In this document: positions 1-6,328 of the stretch, piece after piece | Layout: every line of letters starts with the position of its first letter | Numbering within the stretch: position 1 is the stretch's first letter | DNA from: Deltaproteobacteria bacterium | GTDB lineage: Bacteria > Desulfobacterota > GWC2-55-46 > S146-73 | NCBI GenBank assembly: GCA_015492355.1 | Contig: WGFF01000121.1 | Span: forward strand, 1-12,481 | DNA: 12,481 bases | Direction of reading: 5' to 3' | Made by a program: the position numbers and the translations under genes | The notes under the pieces: generated by a model | What the model was told of the DNA's origin: nothing | Database searches by the model: none | The model's input: only the letters and a program-made list of their open reading frames with translations

Positions 1-111
1 CCTTTTACAAAAGGGGTTTCCCTCACAATCAGACAGGTCCGAAAAAGATACCCGTTACTTTTTTTAAGAAAGTGGGGGGGTGGGTTTTCTCCCTTTTATA
101 GATGGGGATAG

Positions 112-627
112 ATGGAAGTCATCGAGGCGATAAGGGGAAGAAGGTCTATACGGAGGTTCAAACCACGGGAGATAGAGCCCGAGAAGGTGGAGGTCCTGAA
201 GGATGCCCTTATATGGGCACCCAGTGCGGGTAATCTACAGAGCAGGCGTTTCTATTTTGTGTTCAATCCTGGTGTGAAGAGGGGACTTGCCAGGGCTGCC
301 CTTGCACAGCGATTTATAGAGGAGGCACCTCTTGTGGTTGTGGGCTGTGGTGACCTCAGGATAGGCAGGTACTACGGTGAGCGGGGTATAAACCTTTACT
401 GTATTCAGGACCTTTCCTGCAGTATCCAGAATCTCATGCTCACGGCGTTCGATCTGGGGCTTGGTAGTGTGTGGGTTGGTGCCTTTTACGAGGATGAGGT
501 CAAAGGTGTCCTTTCCCTTCCGGATAATTTAAGGCCCCTTGCCATAGTGCCCATCGGGTATCCCGCTCATAACCCAGCCCCTCCAGGGAGGGTCTCTGTG
601 GATGAGGCTGTTGTGGAGATAAGATAA
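112..627 (+). CDS. Nitroreductase-family FMN-dependent oxidoreductase (short form)
   Basis: This 171-residue protein fits the short nitroreductase subfamily, cytoplasmic flavoproteins that use FMN and NAD(P)H to reduce varied substrates; the substrate cannot be told from sequence. The N-terminus has the Arg-rich FMN-phosphate motif RGRRSIRRF (residues 8-16), followed by APSAGNLQSRRF (36-47), the usual second FMN contact. A central helix reads SIQNLMLTAFDLGLGSVWVG, and the C-terminal strand PIGYPAHNPAPPGR is typical of the family. Length suits the short subfamily; longer relatives have about 190-220 residues. The ATG at 112 is preceded only by G-rich sequence, so the ribosome binding site is weak. 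It stops 24 bases before nrdJ and in the same frame, suggesting co-transcription. Family call is firm, specific function unknown. Confidence 0.88.
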   Translation: MEVIEAIRGRRSIRRFKPREIEPEKVEVLKDALIWAPSAGNLQSRRFYFVFNPGVKRGLARAALAQRFIEEAPLVVVGCGDLRIGRYYGERGINLYCIQDLSCSIQNLMLTAFDLGLGSVWVGAFYEDEVKGVLSLPDNLRPLAIVPIGYPAHNPAPPGRVSVDEAVVEIR

Positions 628-651
628 TCCCTTTTTGAGACTTCCTTACCT

Positions 652-2382
652 ATGAAGCCAGAACTATCAAAATATGCCATCACGATACTTGAAAGGAGAT
701 ATCTAAAGAAGGATTCCCACGGCAGGGTCGTTGAGAGCCCTGAGGAGATGTTCCGAAGGGTTGCAGGGAATGTGGCAAAGGCAGAACTCCTTTACAGGAA
801 GGACAGGGATATAAGGGCCATAGCAGAGGAGTTCTTCGATGTAATGGTTCAGCTCGAGTTCCTTCCCAACTCTCCCACCCTCATGAACGCGGGCAGGAGA
901 CTACAGCAACTCTCAGCCTGTTTCGTCCTGCCTGTAGAGGACTCCTTAGACTCCATATTCACATCCATAAAGAACACAGCCCTTATACACCAGTCTGGTG
1001 GTGGTACGGGTTTTTCCTTCAGCCGTCTGAGGCCCGCATCCGATATAGTCAGCTCCACAGGGGGGAGTGCAAGTGGCCCTGTATCCTTCATGAGGGTTTT
1101 TAACTCTGCAACAGAAGCCATAAAACAGGGTGGTACACGGAGGGGCGCAAACATGGGGGTACTCAGGGTGGACCATCCTGATATCCTATCCTTCATAAGG
1201 GCAAAAGAAGACCCGGGGGAGTTTGCAAACTTCAACATATCCGTGGCACTTACCGATAGGTTCATGGAAGCCCTTGAGAGGGGCGGCAGATACCCGCTTG
1301 TAAATCCAAGAACCGGAAGGACAGTGGAGGAGAAGGATGCTCAGGAGGTATTCGATCTCATAGTCAGGTGTGCATGGAAGAGCGGAGAACCCGGCATACT
1401 CTTCATAGACAGGATAAATCTCTACAATCCTACACCCCATCTCGGCAGGATAGAGGCAACGAATCCATGCGGTGAACAACCCCTCCTGGACTATGAGTCA
1501 TGCAACCTTGGCTCTATAAACCTCTCAAGGATGCTCAGGAGGACTGCCAGGGGTTATGAGATTGACTACAGAAAACTCGAAAGGACCATAAGGATAGCAG
1601 TGAGGTTCCTCGACGATGTGATAGATATGAGCAGATACCCGCTGAAAGAGATAGAAAGGATGACAAAGGGCAACCGAAAGATAGGTCTTGGTGTTATGGG
1701 CTTTGCGGATATGCTTGCAAGGCTCAGGATACCCTATGCAAGTAAAGAGGGGTTTGAACTTGCAGAGAGGCTCATGGCATTTATAAACGAAAAGGCCTGG
1801 GAGGTCTCAAGGGAACTCGCCAGGGAAAGGGGACCCTTTCCTAACATAAAGGGAAGTATCTTCGATCGTAACCATACCCCACCCGTGAGGAATGCCACCA
1901 CAACAACCATCGCACCCACAGGCACACTCAGTATCATAGCGGGCTGTTCCTCTGGTATAGAACCGTTCTTCTCGCTTAGTTACACAAGGCATGTGCTCGA
2001 TGGATACGAAATACCAGAGATAAACCATGTGTTCGTGGAGACCGCTAAGGAGGAGGGATTCTATTCGGACGAACTTATAGGGTTCATATCCAGCGGTGGT
2101 AACATAATGGAAAGGGATGATGTGCCAGATGAGATAAAAAGGGTTTTTGTAACCGCCTTTGATATAAGCCCTGATGATCACGTAAGGATGCAGGCATCTT
2201 TCCAGAAATATACGGACAATGCAGTGAGCAAGACGATAAACCTCCCACCTGACGGGACTGAGGAGGATGTGAAGAGGGCTTTTCTCCTTGCCTATGAGCT
2301 CGGTTGCAAGGGGGTTACAGTGTACAGGTCTGGTACAAGACCCGGGCAGGTACTTACCTGCAAGAACACCCTTTACTGCTGA
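652..2382 (+). CDS. nrdJ: Adenosylcobalamin-dependent (class II) ribonucleotide reductase
   Basis: This 576-residue enzyme reduces ribonucleotides to deoxyribonucleotides with a cobalamin-generated thiyl radical and needs no oxygen. The start resembles other NrdJ N-termini (LSKYAITILERRYL) and there is no ATP-cone. The first redox cysteine is C90 (QLSACFVLP, after PNSPTLMNAG). The radical site NPCGE puts N271, C273 and E275 in place, and the second redox cysteine is C284 (ESCNLGSINLS), 11 residues after the thiyl cysteine as I recall for Thermotoga NrdJ. GTRRGANMGVL and the substrate-phosphate loop around TTTTIAPTGTLS (from residue 416) are present. It ends in GCKGVTVYRSGTRPGQVLTC and a final C-x5-C (C570, C576), probably the shuttle pair that re-reduces the active site. 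It is short: many NrdJ proteins carry an extra C-terminal Cys-rich domain. No clear Shine-Dalgarno sequence precedes the ATG; a stop at 625-627 in this frame limits upstream extension. Confidence 0.95.
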   Translation: MKPELSKYAITILERRYLKKDSHGRVVESPEEMFRRVAGNVAKAELLYRKDRDIRAIAEEFFDVMVQLEFLPNSPTLMNAGRRLQQLSACFVLPVEDSLDSIFTSIKNTALIHQSGGGTGFSFSRLRPASDIVSSTGGSASGPVSFMRVFNSATEAIKQGGTRRGANMGVLRVDHPDILSFIRAKEDPGEFANFNISVALTDRFMEALERGGRYPLVNPRTGRTVEEKDAQEVFDLIVRCAWKSGEPGILFIDRINLYNPTPHLGRIEATNPCGEQPLLDYESCNLGSINLSRMLRRTARGYEIDYRKLERTIRIAVRFLDDVIDMSRYPLKEIERMTKGNRKIGLGVMGFADMLARLRIPYASKEGFELAERLMAFINEKAWEVSRELARERGPFPNIKGSIFDRNHTPPVRNATTTTIAPTGTLSIIAGCSSGIEPFFSLSYTRHVLDGYEIPEINHVFVETAKEEGFYSDELIGFISSGGNIMERDDVPDEIKRVFVTAFDISPDDHVRMQASFQKYTDNAVSKTINLPPDGTEEDVKRAFLLAYELGCKGVTVYRSGTRPGQVLTCKNTLYC

Positions 2383-2504
2383 AAATGGTTGCACAGGGCT
2401 TGTAAAACCTGTTATAAGAGAGGCAGGGATTTATATCAGGAATTCCCTGCGGTTTACTAAAGGGGGTTCCGTTCAGGAATACAACCACAGGTACAAGGAG
2501 GCGT

Positions 2505-3170
2505 ATGAAGAAGATAGCACCTTCAATCCTTTCTGCGGACTTCTCGAAACTCTCCAAGGAGATAAAGGCTGTTGAGGATGCAAAGGCTGACTACCTCCAC
2601 GTGGATGTGATGGATGGGCACTTTGTTCCCAATATCACGGTGGGACCGTTCATAGTGGAGGCTATAAGAAGTGCAACGAGGCTTCCCCTGGATGTGCACC
2701 TCATGATAGATTCACCAGAGAATTTCATATCCTCCTTTGCAAAGGCAGGCAGTGACATAATAACCGTACACGTTGAGGCTACAAAACACCTTCACAAGGT
2801 CATACAGGCTATAAAATCCCACGGTATAAAGGCAGGGGTCGCACTCAATCCAGCAACACCCGCGTGCATGATAGATTCGATAATAGAGGATGCTGACCTT
2901 GTGCTGGTCATGTCCGTAAATCCAGGGTTCAGCGGACAGGAGTTCATTCCATCCGCACTCAAGAAACTGAAAGCCATAAGGGCGATAATAGACAGGAAGG
3001 GGCTGAGGTGTGAACTTGAGATAGATGGAGGGGTCAAGATAGGCAATATAAAGGACGCATCTAAGGCAGGGGCTGATGTGTTCGTTGCTGGCTCTGCCAT
3101 ATTCGGGAGCGATGACTACAAAAAGACCATAAGGGCGATGAAAAAGGAGATCAGGGACGGAGAGGTGTAA
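2505..3170 (+). CDS. rpe: Ribulose-phosphate 3-epimerase
   Basis: This 221-residue TIM-barrel enzyme interconverts D-ribulose 5-phosphate and D-xylulose 5-phosphate in the pentose phosphate or Calvin pathway. Its length is normal for the family. The N-terminus IAPSILSADFSKL is diagnostic. The metal ligands expected for the family are all present: H32 and D34 in YLHVDVMDGHFVPN, H65 in DVHLMID and D174 in LEIDGGV. D34 and D174 also serve as the acid-base pair. The phosphate-binding loops VMSVNPGFSGQEF and VAGSAIFG are intact. The start is supported by AAGGAGG at 2495-2501, close to the ATG. A 122-base gap separates it from nrdJ; that gap has one 7-bp inverted repeat (2423-2429 with 2444-2450, not followed by a T-run) and no gene. 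It probably closes the nitroreductase-nrdJ-rpe cluster. Confidence 0.97.
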   Translation: MKKIAPSILSADFSKLSKEIKAVEDAKADYLHVDVMDGHFVPNITVGPFIVEAIRSATRLPLDVHLMIDSPENFISSFAKAGSDIITVHVEATKHLHKVIQAIKSHGIKAGVALNPATPACMIDSIIEDADLVLVMSVNPGFSGQEFIPSALKKLKAIRAIIDRKGLRCELEIDGGVKIGNIKDASKAGADVFVAGSAIFGSDDYKKTIRAMKKEIRDGEV

Positions 3171-3185
3171 AGGTAGTGATACTGT

Positions 3186-3203
3186 ATCCTTTTGAGGATT
3201 TTC
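3186..3203 (+). terminator. Weak terminator-like hairpin after rpe
   Basis: Sixteen bases after the rpe stop, ATCCT (3186-3190) and AGGAT (3195-3199) form a 5-bp stem with a TTTG loop, followed by a short T-run. The stem is short and AT-rich, so termination would be inefficient. A second hairpin, CATCCCC (3225-3231) with GGGGATG (3237-3243), is stronger but has no T-run. Neither is decisive. They leave open whether rpe transcription reads on toward the signalling genes. Confidence 0.2.
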
Positions 3204-3287
3204 TACAAGCCCATCAGGATGTTCCATCCCCCGGGCGGGGATGAAATGATAGGTTCGTAAAACACAGAGGGACAACACCTTTGAAGA

Positions 3288-3481
3288 CCTGTGGAGGGGG
3301 CAGTGAACTTATTTTGAGCAGGATTTTGTTATGTTGTGGGATTTATCCTTCAATCTCCACATACAATTGTCCTGTGGGATTTTCAGGGGGATGAGCCCAC
3401 ACCTAAAAGATGTGAAGCCCCGTCTTGTAGTCGGAGGGGTTCGCCAATCCTTCTGTGGAAGGGCTTGTACAGAGGACAGAG
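3288..3481 (+). promoter_or_regulatory. Candidate structured leader / attenuator upstream of the signalling operon
   Basis: This part of the 427-base gene-free stretch (3171-3597) carries several helices. TGTGGGATT (3335-3343) pairs with 3352-3361 over 9 bp with one bulge. TGTGGG (3373-3378) pairs with CCCACA (3396-3401), and AAGCCC (3415-3420) with GGGCTT (3461-3466). GGGCT (3461-3465) can instead pair with AGCCC (3480-3484), which overlaps the left arm of the terminator at 3482-3512. Mutually exclusive helices followed by an intrinsic terminator and then a gene is the layout of a transcriptional riboswitch or attenuator. I looked for the conserved cores of the c-di-GMP, cobalamin, TPP, SAM, purine, ZTP and fluoride riboswitches and did not find them. 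It could instead be a small RNA or simply the 3' region of the upstream operon. No convincing promoter was found here. Confidence 0.35.
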
Positions 3482-3512
3482 CCCGCATCCAGGATCTGGA
3501 AGCGGGTTTTTT
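3482..3512 (+). terminator. Strong intrinsic terminator
   Basis: CCCGC (3482-3486) pairs with GCGGG (3502-3506), then an A-A mismatch, then TCCAG (3488-3492) pairs with CTGGA (3496-3500) around a GAT loop. Six T follow at 3507-3512. This is a textbook + strand rho-independent terminator. There is no matching T-run for the minus strand. It lies 85 bases ahead of the first signalling gene, so it either ends transcription from upstream or acts as a conditional terminator for that operon. Confidence 0.88.
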
Positions 3513-3597
3513 GTTTAAGGGAGGGAGTCACTCCTGATGAAAGGTGTCCTTTTCTGTGGGGTCACTTTTCAATGCCTTTGGGTTAAGGTTTCAGGGT

Positions 3598-4869
3598 ATG
3601 TACCGATACAATCGTTATGTGATACTCATAGGTATCTGTGTTGCTGTTGTATACCTGCTACTTGAGGTGTTGATAAACGCATCTGTGCCGAGGCTTGAGA
3701 ATTTTGTGGATGAACTTCTCTTTCCCGAACACGGTGAACTGTGGATACGCATCATAGTAACATGCATGATTATAGGATTCAGCGTATATGCTGGCTTTAT
3801 CATAGCAAAACAGAGACGCACAGAAGAGATGCTTAAACAGCACACCAAAGAGATCAACAGACAGGTAAGGACGATAGAGTGTCTGTACAACATACATAAC
3901 CTTGTTGAGAACCCGGATGTATCAGAGGATGAGGTGTTCAGGAAGGTGGTGGCACTCATTCCGTCTGCGTGGGAGAGACCTGAACAGATAGGTGTGAGGC
4001 TTACGTTCAAGGACAGGACCTATCTTACGGACAATTTTAGGGAGACCTCCTTGAAGGAGTGTTCTGACATACATGCCTGCGCAGAGGTTGTGGGCAGGGT
4101 TGAGGTATTTCTTCTCGAAGGGGATGTGGAATTTACGGACGAGGAGAGAAGGTTCATCCATTCCATTGCAAGACACCTCGGGAACTTTGTGGAGATAAAG
4201 CAGGCAAACAGGGCGATAAAATGGCAAGCTGGTATAAACGGGGCGATGGCTGAACTGTCAGAGGCACTCATAGCATCAAGGAGTGTGGATGAGATATCCT
4301 CCATAGTTCTCGAACACAGTAAAAAACTCACCCGTAGCAGGTTCGGTTTTGTGGGCTACATAGACCGCAAGACCGGTCACCTCGTATGCCCCACCATGAC
4401 AAGGGACATCTGGGATATATGCAAGGTGAAGAACAAGAGTATAGTCTTCGAGCGATACGGAGGGCTCTGGGGCTGGGTGCTGAAGAACAAGAAGTCCGTA
4501 CTTACGAACGATCCAGCTAATGATGAGAGATCGGCTGGTGTGCCGGAGGGACATATACCCATTGAAAACTTCCTTTCAGCACCCGCTGTGGTCGATGGAC
4601 GACTGGTAGGACAGATATCCCTTGCCAACTCAGACCGCAAATACACCGACCAGGACCTCGTGGTTGTCGAACGCCTGGCAACCATATATGCAATAGCAAT
4701 AGAGAGGGCGTGTGTTGAGAAGGAGCTCCAGGAAAGGATAGACGAACTCGAACGCTTCAGGAAGGCAACGGTGGAAAGGGAGTTCAGGATGAAGGAACTC
4801 AAGGATGAAAACAGATCACTCAGGGCAAAGGTCGAACAACTGGAAAGGTGGCTCGAAAAGAATCGATAA
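3598..4869 (+). CDS. Membrane-anchored tandem-GAF sensor without output domain
   Basis: A 423-residue sensory protein. From the ATG at 3598, two hydrophobic segments (about 7-26 and 49-70) flank a short loop of about 22 residues, so little sensing surface lies outside the membrane. A helical stretch follows, then a divergent GAF-type domain (about 100-205; IPSAWERPEQIGVRL, DNFRET, ending FTDEERRFIHSIA). A clear second GAF domain (about 215-372) contains GLWGWVLKNKKSVLTNDP and LSAPAVVDGRLVGQISLANS. The protein ends in a coiled coil of about 50 residues with VEREFRMKELKDENRSL. There is no kinase, GGDEF, EAL or HD domain, so it must signal through a partner, presumably the downstream proteins. 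ATG 3598 is chosen because TAAGG lies 9 bases upstream. An in-frame GTG at 3544 would add 18 residues but lacks a well-spaced ribosome binding site. Signal sensed is unknown. Confidence 0.85.
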   Translation: MYRYNRYVILIGICVAVVYLLLEVLINASVPRLENFVDELLFPEHGELWIRIIVTCMIIGFSVYAGFIIAKQRRTEEMLKQHTKEINRQVRTIECLYNIHNLVENPDVSEDEVFRKVVALIPSAWERPEQIGVRLTFKDRTYLTDNFRETSLKECSDIHACAEVVGRVEVFLLEGDVEFTDEERRFIHSIARHLGNFVEIKQANRAIKWQAGINGAMAELSEALIASRSVDEISSIVLEHSKKLTRSRFGFVGYIDRKTGHLVCPTMTRDIWDICKVKNKSIVFERYGGLWGWVLKNKKSVLTNDPANDERSAGVPEGHIPIENFLSAPAVVDGRLVGQISLANSDRKYTDQDLVVVERLATIYAIAIERACVEKELQERIDELERFRKATVEREFRMKELKDENRSLRAKVEQLERWLEKNR

Positions 4870-4888
4870 GGAGTGGTGAATATCGAAG

Positions 4889-6325
4889 ATGGGATGGGGG
4901 GAGATGGAAGATTGCGAAAGGAACGACAGGTTCAGAAGGCTTGTAGACCTGTGGAACTATGCACTCTCCGCAGGGTCTATCAACATAATCGGATATGATA
5001 CCCATCATATCCATCTCTGTGTCGCAAGGGTTGCGGTGGAGAGACTCAAAGATGAGGGAGTAGAATTTACAGGGAAAGACCCCCTGGACACGATAGAGGC
5101 GATAAATCTCTTCTTTGTAGAACATGGTTATTTCGATGATGCGTGGGTAAAGGAGGGCAGGCTCTCAGAGAGCCAGTCTGCACCACCTGCTGGAACGGGT
5201 ACGTACATCCTCTACAGCAGGAACTCTGTTGTATACGAGTCGAACAGCCGTGTTCTATCCTCGGGTAAGGACAATCTGCCTTCGTGTCTCTGGTACAATT
5301 TCATAAGATACACACTCATAGATAGATTCGAACTCGACCTTGGCATTACACACTACAGGCTCAGGGATGAGAGTCGCGAGTGGTTCATAGAGACGAGGCT
5401 TAAAAAGGTGGAGAGGACACTTACAGAGAGGATAGACCTTCTGTGGAGGCTCAGGAACCTCTCTCGGGAATATATAAACCTCCTGAACATCTCAACCGAT
5501 GCAATCATCTCAACGGACAAGGCTGGCAAGATAGTGGTACTCAACCCCTCTGCAGAGCGCATGTTCGGCTACAGCAGGGGAGAGGTTATCGGGAAGGAAC
5601 TCAAGGGGTTCTTCCAGGAGATATTCAGGAAGATGGGAGAGAGGGATATGAAGAACCTTGAGGACGGCAGGGTCAGGAATATAATCTCAGAGGGGACCAA
5701 GAAGAACGGTTCTGGCTTTACTGGGGAGATAGCCCTCATAACCGATAGAACAGGAGGGGAGAGGGCATTTACAGCGCTTGTGCGTGATATCTCAGAACAC
5801 AAGAAGATGGAAGAGGGGCTTAAGGACTCTGAGGAGAGGTACCGTACCATATTCGAGAACACTGGTACAGCAACTACCATAGTAGAGGATGATATGACCA
5901 TATCCCTTGTGAATACCGAGTTTGAAAAGCTCTCAGGCTATTCAAAGGAAGAGGTGGAGGGGAAGATGCGGTGGACTGAGTTCGTTGCAGGGGAGGACCT
6001 TCAGCGGATGCTGGAATACCACAGACGGCGCAGGATAGATCCTGATTCTGCACCGAGGAACTATGAGTTCAGATTCCTGGACAGAAACCGCAATGTAAAG
6101 GACATCTACGTCACCGTTGCTGTGATACCGGGCACAAAAAGGAGTGTGGCATCCCTTCTCGATATTACCAACATGAAGGTTCTCGAAAGGAGGCTCAGGG
6201 AGAATCTTGAGGATGTGGAGCGGATAAACAAGCTCATGGTGGGAAGGGAACTCAAGATGGAGGAACTGCGAAGAGAGATAAGGGAACTCAAACAAAGGAT
6301 CAAGGAACTGGAAGGCGGAGAATAG
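4889..6325 (+). CDS. PAS-PAS sensor with unrecognised N-terminal domain, no output domain
   Basis: A 478-residue soluble signalling protein. Residues 1-165 form a domain I do not recognise; it is rich in aromatic residues and His (INIIGYDTHHIHLCVARVAV, LPSCLWYNFIRYTLIDRFEL). A helical linker (165-200) leads to PAS 1 (about 200-310; STDAIISTDKAGKIVVLNPS, then RDISEHKK) and PAS 2 (about 314-425; SEERYRTIFENTG, ending in LDITNMK). A C-terminal coiled coil (428-478) contains VGRELKMEELRREIRELKQR. No catalytic output module follows. The gene begins 19 bases after the GAF gene and ends 3 bases before the HD-GYP gene, so the three are surely co-transcribed. ATG 4889 is the first start after an in-frame TGA at 4877-4879; AAGGAG (4868-4873) lies rather far upstream. 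ATG 4904, five codons later, is an alternative. Cofactor or ligand is not evident. Confidence 0.87.
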   Translation: MGWGEMEDCERNDRFRRLVDLWNYALSAGSINIIGYDTHHIHLCVARVAVERLKDEGVEFTGKDPLDTIEAINLFFVEHGYFDDAWVKEGRLSESQSAPPAGTGTYILYSRNSVVYESNSRVLSSGKDNLPSCLWYNFIRYTLIDRFELDLGITHYRLRDESREWFIETRLKKVERTLTERIDLLWRLRNLSREYINLLNISTDAIISTDKAGKIVVLNPSAERMFGYSRGEVIGKELKGFFQEIFRKMGERDMKNLEDGRVRNIISEGTKKNGSGFTGEIALITDRTGGERAFTALVRDISEHKKMEEGLKDSEERYRTIFENTGTATTIVEDDMTISLVNTEFEKLSGYSKEEVEGKMRWTEFVAGEDLQRMLEYHRRRRIDPDSAPRNYEFRFLDRNRNVKDIYVTVAVIPGTKRSVASLLDITNMKVLERRLRENLEDVERINKLMVGRELKMEELRREIRELKQRIKELEGGE

Positions 6326-6328
6326 GGG

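Noticed and set aside
1807..2394. 195-codon minus-strand open frame inside nrdJ
   Set aside because: It is antisense to a strongly conserved gene, its translation is rich in Cys, His and Tyr in the way antisense frames are, and no domain is recognisable. The other minus-strand frames across the window look the same.
2288..2575. 95-codon + strand frame spanning the nrdJ end and the rpe start
   Set aside because: It overlaps conserved coding sequence of both genes in another frame and shows no recognisable motif. It is an out-of-frame shadow, not a fragment of NrdJ.
3395..3466. Possible c-di-GMP (GEMM) riboswitch or tRNA-like fold
   Set aside because: A short block resembling GGGGTT...CC suggested it, but the conserved GEMM segments and the tetraloop-receptor layout are missing, and no tRNA acceptor stem or anticodon arm can be drawn.
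3331..3537. Two overlapping 60-68 codon frames in the gap after rpe
   Set aside because: They run through the hairpins and the terminator, have no ribosome binding site and give low-complexity Gly/Cys/His sequence. The region is better explained as non-coding.
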